The notes under the pieces are model-generated. The model did no database searches and had not been told where the DNA came from. It saw nothing but the letters and a program-made list of their open reading frames with translations. Below are positions 28,201 through 43,200 of a DNA stretch of 64,000 bases, one piece after another. Source of the stretch: Archilochus colubris (taxonomy: Eukaryota; Chordata; Aves; Apodiformes; Trochilidae); the NCBI GenBank assembly GCA_023079485.1, contig CM041092.1, positions 16,769,127 to 16,833,126 on the forward strand, written 5' to 3'. How positions within the stretch are numbered: position 1 is the first letter of the stretch; each line of letters opens with the position of its first letter. Made by a program: the position numbers and the translations under genes.

Positions 28201-31200
28201 AAGCAGCAGAAGAAAGACCACAAGATTCCTATGAAATCACAGGCTGCATGAAACCCTCCTGCAATAGAGCTGTGGAAAAGGCACTCTCATCAAGGCTGAC
28301 TGACAGCAATAGCATTGATATCACAGTACAGGGCTCTTGTGAAGCTGCATCAGAAGTATACTGTATGAGAATACAGAGAAGGAATACAGCGTATATGAGA
28401 ATGAGAGCTTAGGTTATTAGCAAGAATTAAGCGTTTTCTTGCCTAGTCTTGACAAACAAAAACAGGAAAGGATATAAGTATTATTTACAATGTATTGGGA
28501 GCATACACCTCCAAGAAGAAGAGCATTTTGAGCAAAAAAGACATTGTGGCTGAAGGAATGACAACTAAAATAAATTTAGGCTCAAAATTGAGAAGATATA
28601 TCTGACCAGCAGAGGTCAGAAACTGGAAAAGGTTCCCAAAGAAGTTGCTGAAGCAACTAAAAGTGACTTTAAGACACAACCTTGAAAGTTTATGAAAATC
28701 ACTATTACATAGGAGGTTGGTTTTACATACCAGGCATATCCACATAAGCAATGTTAGGAAATCACAGGGCAATGCTAAGAAATTCTTTGGCAAGTCTGTG
28801 CCACTACCTTTCCACACATATCACCATGAAGATGATTATCAGAGCCTGAAATGGCTGACAGTCCATCACCAACAAGGAGCAGCCTAGCCCTGAGAATGGG
28901 AGATAGGTACATGAAATCCAAGAAGGGTAAAAACATTTTCCTAATGGGAACTCGACCAGTTAAAAAGAACAGCAGCCACCAATCTTTTTTTTTTTTTTTC
29001 CTATTTTCTGTTCCTCAACTCCAGTATTAATTTTCTGACATAGGTATGATAGTGTGATCACACTAGTGAGATCTTATCATACTGAATAGTCTTTAGTCTT
29101 TTAATAATAGGCACTGAAGAGCATTTAAAGAGCCTAAATGCCCTGTATCACTCCAGAGGGAAAACTGCAAGCCAAACATTAACAGCTGTCAAGCAGCTAA
29201 GTGGCTTTTGGCAATTTGCCTTTAGCATTTGATTTTTCTGTGATGGTTCTTTCCAATTATGAATCAGACATTGTCCAACTCCCCCCCCCTAATTGTCACC
29301 TACAGGCCTAGCCCAGTTTAAGCAACTGACCATCAGAGTACTAAAATCTACTAAATCTACTAAAATCTACTAAAGCAAAAATTTGACACATTCATTTCAA
29401 AAGGATTTGAAGTAATTACCAGAGGAACTGGAGCAATTTTTCAAAGTTTTTCAAAGTATTTGTGCTTTTACGTAATAAATAAATAAATAAATGTTCCAGG
29501 TCAAGACTCTATCCAGATCATTGCCCAATTTACAGATACTGGTCTGCAAACATAAGAGTGTTTTCCAGTTGATTTGGCACTTATACATTAAGGTAAATTT
29601 TTTTTTCTTCCTTTGGAGCTGTTCAGACATGACCAAGAGTACTTCAGTAACTGCTACCCTATCCGTGATAACACTTTCAAACCGAAGAGAAACCTTTTGA
29701 TAACCCTCCAAAATTATACTATGAGTTCATCACAGGAAAAAATTCTTCCAGCTATTTAAGAGAAGTATGCATTAAGACTGTTGAAAATAAGCTTGCAGCA
29801 AGAAATTTATTTGTACTTTAGTTATCTGCCTCCTCATTGCAAAGCATTTAAAATTAATCCTATGGTCTGGTATCAAAATGGATTTTTCAGTGCCAGAGCA
29901 TTCCTTGAGCTACATCCCTGGAAACACCTCTAAAACCTAGATTATCTTAAATTTTAACTTTAAAAAAAGTGCAATTTGTGCTTTAAACAGCAAAAGATGC
30001 TAAACTTCAAGCAATCCCTGCAGAATACCGGTGGCTTCTCTTTCACACAGGGCTGAAACAAAATTCACTATTGTACAGGAGTGGATAAATATAGTTTAGA
30101 TCAATGTGAAGGAAATATAAGCCTGCATTTTTTCTACTGTCATATTCTAACTGCTGAAATACAAAAAGGACTTTTTATCCCCTTATGTCAGCTCCAATAT
30201 AAGATTAAGTGAAGTTACTGTGGTTTGTTGTTCAACTTAGCTCTTGACAGGTAACAGGTAACATATCTACATCTGTGCCAACTCTGTAACAGTGAAATTT
30301 ATGACACCGTTTAATCCTGGGCAGTGATGGTCTCCAGGTGTATCAGAAAGCCATTTGACCCCCTCCTCTTGTCTCTGTAACAAGCTACTGCCACTAGTTG
30401 AATCCCCATGCTCCTAACCACATACTCTAGCAGACGAGGAGCTGTATTAATAAACTTACTACAATTTACAGCTTGCTTTATTGTTATTTTAACTAGAGCG
30501 CTGAGAATAAAATCAGTGTTTTCTTGCAAACTCAAGTGTTAGTGAGGCTTTCTAGATTTGGAACATTTACAGCAGCAGAACTGTGTATATAGAAGGAAAC
30601 TGATTTCTTTCCAGTAAGGTGTCCTCATTGAAATGTAATTTCTAACCAATCCAAGCTGCTGCTCTCCTTGAGTCTAACATCACAGCCAGCTGCAAGCTGC
30701 AGAATGCTCACAAAAACAACCCTAAAAGAATGGAAGTAAATGAACTGGATCTGTGCTGCCTGTATCATGTTTCTCAAAGTGAAAAGAGGTTATCTTCCTT
30801 CTTTCAGACAGGGGAAGGTTGGCAGGCAAGTTTTATTTTCCTTTCCAATGGCAATCACCCGACTTGGCTGAAGAAATTCTAGCTCTTATTTGCCTCTAAG
30901 GTGGAATCCAAGCAAAGAACAGAATGGACTAGGCAAGCTGCCCTTTTCCTGGTGAACCAAACTGACTCCTGCTAACATTTAAAAACAAACAGTTCTCAGT
31001 GAGTCACCAGAGAACTGTGCAAGGGGAAAAAACCCGAAACTAAAAAAAGCCAAGGTGTGGCTCCTTCCCCAAGCTGAAATGAGTGCACTGAATGAATAGT
31101 TTAGGTCAGAGTTTGCACTGAGTAAATGCAGGGAACAGAGAAAAACTGCATACCAGTGAACTCCAGCAGATAATCACATCTGATATTATCTACGGATGAC

Positions 31201-34200
31201 TTCTCCCAGTTACCCAAATTATTTGTTCTCGGTGAAGTAATTAACTTGCCTTCTTCTTTCCTTTCTCAAGTTAATTTATTTTCAGGCAAGTCACCCTTCA
31301 CTCTTGATCTCCAAAATACTTTATATAATCACCACCTCTGAGTAATTTAAAAGCAAAACTCACTTTAACACTTCATTACATTATCCAAACAAACAAACAT
31401 TATATAAAATACTTCAGACAATCTTAATTATGTAGTATTTCTCTTCAGAAATTACTGCAGTGCTTGAAAAGGGTTAACACAGATGAAAATACTGTGTATT
31501 AGGTTATATTTGACACATGCAGTTACTGCAATACTGACTGAAAAGTCCGTTTGTACTGGGCTCAAAATATTTTCCCTTATTTATATACGGCACTCAATAT
31601 ATTGCCCCGTATTTAAGTTCTGGGTCTTTCCTTTCAAACTATGTTCAAATTTTCTGAAAAATGGGAACTGCAGTAACATCATGTGTCAGCTGACTTTCTG
31701 GAAAGACAGGAGAAGTCTCCATCTTTGAACTCCTAATAAAAAATGGCCATTTTCTAGAATTAATACCTCAGAGAATCTGCATGCTGAGAAGTAGTTTCAA
31801 CTAGTTGTAGAAAAATAAACCAAGTTACATCTCTATCAATTCATATTTGATTAGGTGCACTGAAACAAAATTTGTAATTGCAAAGCAGTATAATAATATC
31901 TATAGCTAAAAATAATTTGTGCCCTCATTTTTATTTCAAGGACTACAGTCACTTTAGCAAAGAAGTCAAAAGTGGCTTTTATACAAGCTAAACTGATCTA
32001 TATATAGAGCACAGAAATCTTGTCTTTTATTAACATAAACATTGAGTAATTGTCATGATTTGTGTACTTCTAAAAAAAGTTCACTGGGTTTTCAAGAAGG
32101 CATCTCTTCAATTATCAGATCTTAACGTTTAATCATGCACCATTGTACACTGGCAGCTTCTGAAATAATCCTGATTTAGTTGATGAAAAAATTTTAACTC
32201 ACATGCTGCCAGTTATGTGATCTAAGCTGGCAAAAGTTTTGAAAAAAGAGGCTGACAGTCAAAAAAACTGTATTGCACAAGGATCTGACATCACACCAGT
32301 GCCTAATAAAACTTTGCAGTGACAGTTCCTTTGATTAAAAATAGAGCCTTAGACTCATAAATTTTGTAGCATTTAATTTGTTGATATCAGAAAACTCAAC
32401 ACACCCATCTAATGCCCATATAGTGTTATTGCAGTTATGCCAAATAATGGGGTCTGTGCCAACCAGATGGCTGGACTCATATTTTCAAAAGATAGCACCC
32501 AGTTTAGTCAGGAAGCATTTAATAAAGAAAGATGAGAGCTATCTGAAAAATTAAAAAACAATTGAAGAGTTGTTCAGTAAAGAACAGGAGAAACTATCAC
32601 TCAGTTGTGCCCAAAATTCAACATAAAGAAGGAAACACTTATTATAACAACAGATACTTCAATGCATGTATTGGAAGACACTCAAAATCTTTTTTCCTGT
32701 GCTCCCTCTAGCAATGTGAAACATTTGTTCAAGCTGTACTCCCTTGACATCTTCCAAGAAGATAGAGGCATTTCCAGCAGTTCAAACGCCATGCCACAAC
32801 TAGCCATTTTTCCTGTGGAAAACACAGTCACCATACACTATCTCATACTTGCCATTTGGGGTCAGCAACAGCATTTGCTATCAACCACAGAACACAACTG
32901 AAATAAAGATTTTAGCCGATGGATAGTTTGTTACCTGATTATTTTTCTCAGAATAGAATGAAGTGTCTTGATTTCTTCTGAGTGACTAAAACTAGGCAGA
33001 TGGCCTCCAAGAGCTTCACAGAACCGTTCTGCCTCTTCCCAGGTCCTGGTTCGCAGCACTCGTTCACTGTGGAAGAACTTCACAACAGCCAAACATCAGA
33101 GTAGAAAATTACACAAGCAAATTAAGTTTTAAAACACTCCTGTATCACCCAAATATGGACACCCTAGGTAGGAATGAATAATTGGTATTTACACTGGGAT
33201 AGAGCTGGACTTCTGAACAATTCTTTTCTTCAGTTTGTTTCACAACAGCCAGACTCTGAAGCTGACAAAGTTTGTTTCAAATGCTACATATCCCATATGG
33301 CAGTCTCTTCTTTTCTTTACCAAAGATTTTACAAAACTACACCAAACTCACTCCAAAACTGCAAGCCAAATTGTAGGTTTCAAGGGATATTGTTATTTCA
33401 AATTTATGGTGAGCTGTAAAGCCAAATTTTCACTGAAACCAGATCTGTGAGTGCTACAGGTGAAGAAATTTCTTTGGCATGCTCTTTGGTACCTGTATGT
33501 ATCAGAGTTGCCTATTTGGCTCATACACTTCATCTAACATGTCCACTTGATCCCCTTGACTTCAATCCAAGCCAATTCCCATCAGCTGGATTTCTCTGCG
33601 CAGACATGCTGCACTTAGTCAACAAGAGTTTTGGAGAAACTACCGGGGCCAGCTGTCACATCCCATCAGCTATGGGACAGCTATGCTGCACATCAGCTAG
33701 ATCCACCCTTTTGGGGCAGTTGCTGACAGCCTTGTTTTTCAGGCTGGGTTTCCCCATTTTGCTACATGAGCTGTTTACAAGACACAGATCATTGCAGACA
33801 CTAAGTCCAGAAATAATGAATAAACAATCTAATAGACAGCCTCAGTTTTAACTTGATTGGCTGCTTGCTTCTACTATTTGCTTTTTTTTTTTTTTAAGTA
33901 AAATACAATTGAGGCTGCACTTTTTCGATAAACTTTGATATCGATATTCAAAGTAATGAAAATCTCTCCTCTCCTAACTACACTTTTAGAGCATAGAAAT
34001 GGAAAGGACAAGGAAAAGTGATGCAAAGCACTTTCTTTCCCTGTTCATGTGTCTCCATGTTCCAGAGGGCAGTCTGGGGTACAGACACAGCATCCTCTGT
34101 CAGCACCAGGTTCCTGTGATGACAGCACAGGTGGATGCTGTCACCTCACTCAGCTCTGATGTGCAGAGCTGGTCACAGAAAGAGCAAGGAGAGGCACACA

Positions 34201-37200
34201 GCATCTTTATAGGAATTGACAGTGGATGATGCACGAGAACAACTTGAGGCAGTCAACCTAGATCAACAATAATTCATCCTCTTATCATAAAACATCTTTG
34301 AAATACCTTTCAGAGAAGCTACAAGCACCAAAATGGCAAATTACACACTTGCTGCAAGACAATAACAAATAATTAACATGCAATAGGAATAACATTTTAC
34401 CTTATAGCAGGCAAGGCCAGATCCATTGTGCCACCCAGGGGGACAGGGATCTGTTGGCTTTGGGAGCACTTCTGGCTCTTTGGCCAGCCCAATATATTTT
34501 TTGCAGACTGAAAATGCTTTAGTGGTTTTACAATCCTTAGTTTCCCATTTTCCAAGAGATCTTCCACTGGGCATGGCCACACATCCTCCAGAAAACTCTA
34601 AAATTTAAGCCACCAAAGACTTATTTTAAACTATTGGCTGTTTTTCAAAAAAGTCCATAGATTTCTAAATAGCTATATTATTTCATCCTTCGAGTTCTGT
34701 AACACAGTACTCCAGTGACTGCCTGATGTAAAATTATAGATTTTTTACATTTTTTTTAACTGTTAAGTTTACCAGGTTGCAGGGAATTCCAGTTAGTGTA
34801 TGTCACAGCTTCAGCTTTTTCGCCATTCACTGTACCCCAGGAATATATTCCCGATTGGCTAATATCTTGCAAACCAGTCCAGAAGTATTTTTCTTCAACT
34901 TTGGTGTGCTTTCTGATTAGACTGTTTATAAATTCTTGCTCAAATCTGAAAATTCACAGATTAATTTAAGTCAGTATTTGAAAGATACCTGAAACTATTG
35001 AGACAGTTTGAAAACCAGGCATATTATTACATGAGTTAGTTCACGTGACCATCCAGGCAGTCCCAGGATTCAGCTTGGGGTCAGCAGGCTGGGAACTCAC
35101 ATACTTCCAATAAGGTTTTACCAAGTAGGTTTACCAGTGTCACACCACGAAAAACATGGTTTGCTGTTTCTCTAAAAAGGCAATTCTATCTTCTATCTCT
35201 ACTTTTTCTTTATAAACTATTAATTAGAATACAAAGGTTTTAATCTCTGACCATATCTCCAGGATCGTACTGTAACACATGCCCATAAATTATGGAGTTG
35301 TGCTTTACCTGTTCATCACTGTCAGATTGCATTGTGCTCCAAATGAAACTTCTGTTTTATAAACCTTGTAACAGTAGTTTCCATGTCTCTCCCATCCCTA
35401 GAGTTAGAGAATGGAAAATACATTCCATAAATCATAGCTAACATTGGTTAGTGCCCACAAACTGGCACAGCATATACAAGAAATGCAGTATATCACATAC
35501 AAGGTCCACTATCATCAACTCTCAGATTCACAGTTCTAAGAAATAATAGAACCACGGGAATAAAATACACCACTGTTTTAGCTCAACTGTGCTGAGTCTT
35601 CTGACTGCCATGTGCATTTAGAGGGAGAAACACAAGGGTGACAGCTTAGTCCTATTCAAAACAATAGGAGTTTTCATGCTGTTCCACCAACGCCAGAACT
35701 CAGAGGAATAAAAAGAGGGCGTTACTGGTGTTTCTTTACTTCTGAGAAAAAGTATTTTAGGTTGAAAACATTTGAACTTAAAAACTTTCTCCATTTTTCA
35801 AATCTTTTTTGCTATATTCACACTAAAATTTCAAAATTTCAATGAACATTAATGTGCTACCTCTTTGCTAGCCTACCAATGCACTGGTGTTTGAAGAGCA
35901 CAGAAAGCTGTAAGTTGTACACACTGTCAGTCTCTGGAGAGACTGAATAAAAATACCCCCAGATTGTACAGAAAGAAAGATAAAGGATAAGCCTGTTTCC
36001 TTTTGCAGGCAATATGCCACACAAAAACTGAAACAAGGAACACTTAAGTAGCCAGTAATACTGTGCCAAGATTGTTCAAAACAGAAAGGATTACTTTTCG
36101 AGTCTTATTTATTCTGTAAACATGTTATACTGTAAAAAACCCAAACACAAAACAAGCAAAACCTGCATTCAAGTCAAAGAACAAAATGAGAGCCAAGTGT
36201 AACAGAAAGCTAATCTCATTTATCAACCTCTGCTAACCTCTATTGCAAAGTGCTTATCCTAAATTTTAGAACACATTTAAAGCAAAAAACATAGAAGAAG
36301 CGGCACTAGTGATAACCTAATAAAACCAATTTTTTTTTCCCAAACAAATAAATAAAACACAGCATGGCCCAAGTCCATAATACCTGCATCAATAAACAGT
36401 GGTAATATGTCCAGAGTCTGACTAAGAGAATAAAAAATTTGGCTTATGCTATACAAATGTCCTTTTTCAGCTATTTCTTAAAAATGTATTTTATTGTAGA
36501 TATTTTTTGTAGATTTTATTGTAGAGGCAAGTGAAAAAAGGGAAGTAAGAAACTGTATGCAGGATTGTGAACCAAGTGGAAGTAAGAGAAAAATAGACTT
36601 CTTATTACCTCTTCCAATGAGCAATTTGTATCTGATTTTGTTTCATTCAAAATCTCTCCTTTTTTCTTGCACACATATTTCAATTTTTCTTCACAGGATT
36701 TGACTCTCCACTGTCCCAACTATGAGAAGGCAAAAAACCAAAACAAAACAAAAACCCTTAAAATTTTAGAATCTTTCCATTTCGATAGTATAGTGGCTGA
36801 GTTTTAGTAAGGAGGGCAGCTAAAATGCCTCTAGCAGCAACACAAGAGGCAGGATGCCCTGGATTATTAATAGTGCCAAGCATACAGGTCTGGGTTTGGA
36901 AAAGGGAAAGCTGACAAATGCAGAGATGGGAGGATTCTGTATTGCATCTGAAAAGGGTGGAAAAGGCCAGGGTGGGCACATGAGTTGTGCCCAGCTTACT
37001 GTAGGGCCAGGAGGAGGCAGCTCAGAGGAGCTGGGCATGAGCTCCAGGCTGAGAGCCTAACAGCACTGCAGGCAGGTGCTTGCCCCAGTTTTCCACTGAG
37101 TCTGGGGAATGGATTACAGCCCATTTCCCTCTCTACTCATCTTTTGTGACCTACTTTCCCCCCAGCCCCATTGCTTCTTCTGTACTTTATCTCCCCAGCA

Positions 37201-40200
37201 CCTGTCCTCTCCTCTTCTCTTACTAAGGCATCTTACAACCCATATGCAGATGGGGTGGCCTGAATTTGTCCTGGAAATAATTGAACTAATCTTTTCCTTT
37301 CAACAGTTTGGCCCACCTCCTTCCTAGCTCTCTGTGCCAGACACACAAGGATATGGGAACCCAAAATGCAGAGTGACATGGACAGTTGGCTGGCCAACAG
37401 CAATGGCAGTCTCAGAGCTGTGAGGTTATTCTTAGCAGAAGACAGCTATCAAAAGTCAGCTAAATAATGTTGAAAAATTTGTTTGTAGAAAAATTCTCTG
37501 CATTTTAAAGATTATCCCAGAAAATCATTATCTGCTTTACCCTCCCCTTAACTTTCACACACATCAGTGTTGCTTCTACTGTGACAGAGAAAAAGCTATA
37601 AAAACTCAACATTGTATTCCTACCTCGCCTGAATATGACACACAGTTAGGAGTGCTGTTAAAAGGAATATTTGGTTCATTCTGATCCCAGTATGTGAAAA
37701 CCACAGCTGAGTGATCTGACCATTTGAACAAAGTCGGTACATCTTCATTCCTGAGACCCATCCACATTTCATCTTTAACATCTGTAATTTAAAATTAGGA
37801 CAACATTTTAGTTTCAAAATAATATTCAAATGAATAAAAAAATTGGAAAAGAATATGAAATAATTGAAGTTAGGAGTTTAGCACTATGCTGCACAGCATA
37901 ACTGCCACAATTATTTTTTTCTTACAATGATAAAGGGGGTATGAGACAAGCACAGTATTTTTTTATCCTGTTTCTTGAATTATATTCATGAATGTAAGTT
38001 TTACAGAGAATGTAAAAAACAGGAAAAAAACCCAAAAAAAGCCCCAGAAATAATGAACACTCAAGAAAAAAAAAAAAAACCTCAACCAAATTAAATTTTT
38101 AGAGTGCACACAACGATGTAGAACCATAGAGTACAGATAACATTTATGAGTTCAATGAAATCAATCAGTAGTCAAATGATTTGAATGACAAAATTAAGCA
38201 TGAGGTACTAGGCAACAAGAAGTAGGTTAGCCCAATAAATAAATAAATAAATAAAGATCATACTGGAACAAGAGCAGAGACTGGACCTGAACATGACAAT
38301 CATATGCTAGAAAATGGAAAGCAATTTGTAATTTATGGTGTGCAGCACTTGGTGCCTGACCTTTACTAGTTTTCCAGCTTACCACTATGAAGCTTTGTAA
38401 CAATCAGTTCGACATCAGTTAAGGAGTGTATACTGATGAGGTTACTGTTATTTGCTCTACACAACTTGTCTGCTGTACTCCAAGGTGCCTGGGTGTGCAT
38501 CAGCATGTAGCAAAAACCATTATGGGGCATCCAGCCTGAATCACAGCGAGTATCCAAGTATCTCCAGAACTCTAGTAGTGAACAGAAATGGAATTAGGAG
38601 GTTTTGTTGTATATTGGCCAGTGCAATGGGTTGGTGTTTTCTTCATGTTTCAAATCTGGCAGCACCTTGAGAACAGCCAAAAAGCACCAATCAGCACCTA
38701 TTCACAGGGATAATGTTTTAAGAAAGGATCACAATTTAGTCAAGCAAACAGACTTGACTGAGCAGCATTAACGGGGTTAGTAATGTTTTGAGGCCATAAG
38801 AAAGACATTAGTGGGAATGAAAGTAAAAAGCTGGAATGTATTACACTAAGCTGGTCTTACTGTAAATGAAAGGTTCCAAAGTAATTGTAAGCAAGATTTC
38901 AAAAGCAGTTACAGGCAATCCAGTTATTAATTTAAGGACAGCAACCTCCACAAAAAGGTGCTTACTTTCTGTTTCCAGCAGGTGTTTGCAATTTTACAGG
39001 GCACTATAACCTATATGCAGTACCATGCATGAGACCAATTTTAAATAGCTCACAATGAAACAAATACTTCATTTAAAACATTTTTCTTCTGAAAACTAAA
39101 ATATTCAAGAATTCACATGGTTTTTAGAGCATGCTGGAGAACATATATACTAGCCTTTCTGATTCAAAATGTACAAGAAATTACTCCAATCACAGTAATT
39201 TTTGTTTTTAAATAATAAAACACTGTATAAACATTGGTAACAACTCTATATACCTCTCTGAGGAGCCAGAGAACAGATAAGGATGGTTAATTGGTTCAAA
39301 GAATTGCTTAAAATTTTGAACTGGTTCAGTTAAATTGAAACTGCTTACTGGCTTTTTTCTGCAAAGGCACACCTCTCCCCTGGAGGAGCTGGAGAGAATG
39401 TGCCTCAGCCAGTTTTCACCTCTAGGACAATGCTCCATCCCTCTTACTCCCTAGTCCTCCCCGTTACCCGAAGACAATAATTTTCCATTAAGTTTTCCAG
39501 AGAGAGCCCCACAAGCATTAGCCGTGGAAACTGGGTAAAAAAGCACACATGGAAGAAAAGGCCATGTACTGTTGGAAATCCAGGAGTAGGTAAATGTCCA
39601 AAAGCATGACAGCTATGTGCCACACCTGGACACTGTAAAAACTGAAGGACTACGTGTGTGTATGTGTAGAGAGGAAAGAATAAATCTTTGAATTGTTCTG
39701 GTTTTCCTATTGTATTGTTTACTTTTATCTGTTATAGATCCAGTAAAGATTATACTGGATGAACTACAAACTCTTGCACTCTTATTTCCAGTGCTGGGCC
39801 TGCTTTCAAAGGATAGTAAGGTCATTTAACTACTTCTATTTTAATACAACAGAGTTTGATCCAAGCCTCAGGCAGGTCTTATTTTATGTCAATACACACA
39901 AAGAGAGAAATGGGCTTAAAGTAGATGTGGGAAGGCTTGAGGTATAACTTCCAGGTCCAGACTTTCAGAAGCATATGAAAGAAAGCACAAGCCATAGAGA
40001 ATTATGTGATAAAAAGGGCAGGACTGTGCTGGGAAATACTTTATGTGTGAATGAGAAAGCTGCAAAAAATGAAAGCTGTTTGTGATGCATCATCTTGACA
40101 CTGAAAATAGAGAGTTTGCTTCTGGGTCTGGTAAAACCCCAAAGCTGTTGTATAAGTGTTTTGGCAGAGATTCCTAAGAAGGCCTGGGGAGGAAAAAAGA

Positions 40201-43200
40201 ACAGTGAACATTACACAAAAACAAACACACAAGGTCTCCTACCTGGGAGGCTTGAAGCTTCATTGAGTGACTTCTTGCAAATATATGGAAGTGGAGTCCC
40301 ACAGTGGTAACTCTGCCACTGACCTGAAGCAGCATTCATCACCACACAGCTAGTTCCATCCAGTGGGGATGAACTCCTCATATCTATAGCCAGTAACAAA
40401 CAAAACCAGAAGAGCACAAGTCACCAAACAGTAAGGCACTGACTGTTGGTTTTTTCTATTGCTTTTCAGTACAGGAATACTTTACACAGTATAGTGTCTT
40501 GCATTTGAAGGACAAAACTTACTTTGAATGAAGGCACCTGTCCTGTCCTAGGTCGCAGAGAAATGCTTTTTTAAGTTTCAGAATCAAGGATTCTGGACTT
40601 CTTTTTCAATGTTTAATCATAGAACCAGGAGGAATGTTTTATTTAAAATACAACATATCCTTGGCTGAGCACTTTACCAGAGTAGAAATATCTTTGGGGA
40701 CAACACTTTTTACAGCCTTCAGTTTCCTTTGGCAGACCCTTTCCAGAGCCACTCCAAACACAGCTCTGCGCTCTTTTTCATTACTCTAATCATAGCCCTT
40801 AACTAAACAGCAACCTGAGATAAGGTCCCAAATTAAAAATATCACAAAACAAAACTCTGTGCAAACCATGGCTTCCCTTGGAGCCCCTTTCCAATAGTAC
40901 TTTTTGGGTTTCTCTTTCTTTGAGCCCCAGTGCAAACCTGAGCTGTGTCATTCACAGACCACCCCAGCTCCCTCTGCACAATTTCATTCAGTTTCAAATG
41001 GAAAACCCTCAGGCTAAATCTTAGTTTTTCATGGGACAGTACAAGAGAAACATGGCCAGGCTCTCTTCAGAGGTGTACAGTGAAAGGATGAGAAGTAGCT
41101 GGAACAACTTGCAGCATGCAAAACTCCTGTTAGACCCCAGAAACTGTTTCTCACAAGAGGGGTAGGCATTAGCATGCCTGCCATGACTGCAGACTAAATT
41201 ATGCCACTGGAACTTGGGATAGTCCAGTCTCTAGTTCTGCATTATAGTTCTATGGTGTCATCACAGTTCCAGAGGAAGGTGCAGCCAACAGTGTAAGCAG
41301 CAGAAAAGTCCTTAACCTGTCCAAAAGTAAGACAACATTTGAAAAAACTCACAAAAATTTCTTAGTAAAGCTTTCAAACAAGTAACAAAACCCACTTCTT
41401 CTTTTTCATAGAATTCATGGTGCAGCACTTTGCTAGTAGTTCTGATTATTATTCTTCCCAAGATTCCCATATATATACCTCCAGGGCATACTTGGGAGAA
41501 TATTGCAAATACATGCTGAAAATTCCAAACAAGATTCTCACTAATTCTACTAGGAACTTGGGAGTAATTTAAAAAGACTTTATACTTCTTTCATCTTCAC
41601 CTTGAAACAAATCTAAGCAACCTTGAAGTTTAATAACACAAGTTAATGCCATTCTGTCACTTGCAGGAGAAATGTAGCAGCTAAGAAAGCTGCAGAGTCT
41701 TTACCAAAATGGACCTCAAAGATACTATTTAAGTTTTACTTTTTTAGACATTTATTAACCTAATCATCCAAAATATCAAACAAGCACAGAAAGATTCATG
41801 GGCTAGAAGGAACTTTTAACAGAATTGGAACAAAAATGATGGTTTGGATGAAGTTCAATGAAGAAGAGAAAAAAAAAAAAAAGCAGCAAAGCATGATACT
41901 AGTTTGTGTTGTAAACACCAGAAATATTACCTGGATGCCAGTTGAGAAAATTCAAAGGTTTGTGATCTGACCACTGCCAACCTCCAGAAACATCCAGCTG
42001 ATTTAAGCCAATCCAAAAGATCTCAGCAATGTCATCCTTAGCTGGAGATAGATTTGATTTAATTTATTTTTAAGGAAAAAATTAGTATGAAATGTTCATC
42101 TTTTATTTGTCTCCTTTAAATTAAAAATGTCATCTGAAAGAGCATGCATTTGAGGAAAGAAAGATCGCTACTTTAACTGGACATGCAAACTTTCTTGAAC
42201 TGAGGAATTCACCCACGTCTTCCCTCTAAAATACCTTCAAGATGCTTGTCCTTTGCTTTTCTTTATCAAACAATACACTGATAATTCCTTCAGACCAAGC
42301 CTGAACCATCAGTGAGGATGATTACATGACAAAAAGTAGGAATCATGCTGCTAAAACACCAACTGCAGCTCTGCCCCATATTGGATATTATACATACATA
42401 CGAGCAACAGCTAGCTACTACAATGAAGTCACACAGATAAATTGAAAACAACAACTCTAAAGTGAGATTTAGGAGTTATTTTTGATACACAAATGAAAGC
42501 ATCAATGCATTTTAAGGACAATCAAGTTTTAACCCATATTTTAAGACAGAAATCAAAATGTGGTCTTCACTTTGTGCTAATTTGTCAAGCTTTCCTGATA
42601 TTCATATGTGAATAACTACACCTACCTTGTATGTAACTTAATTCAGAAGCATCTTGGATGCTAAGCAAATTTCCCCCTTGTCTTTGACATGAAATATAAG
42701 CTTCCTTCCAAGAAAGAGCAGACTGTGTATTAAACTGGTAGCAACTTTCAGACCCTGGATCATGTTCCCAGGTATCATGACAACCATTCTCTGTTTAAAG
42801 GAAGCAGAAGGTATTTGTAACCACAACTATACAGAAACATTCTGAAATTTTCAAAAGAAAAATTGTTATACTATTGATTTTTATACTGCATATCACATAT
42901 ACTGCAGTCTAAGCATGTGCTGATTATCCTGTCAACATAGCAATCGAAAAGGGACTGGCTTTTACCCAGCTGAACAGCATCGTGCTACACCAAGGTGGAG
43001 CCATACATACATAAAGCAACAGAACACTTTTAAGATGTCTATTTAGAAACCAAACATGCCTGGTTGTAAGCAGATTCCCCATTTTCCATCATGAGTATAA
43101 TCTTCTGATGTGGCACACCATTTCCCACCCATATGTGTTCCATCCTGAATGCAGTCATGATGCCACGTCTTATTATAAAGAAAGGGGAACTCACAGGGTT

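Noticed and set aside
33447..33851. A 134-codon plus-strand open frame in LY75 intron 12
   Set aside because: No domain, no splice or promoter context, and composition like the surrounding intron.
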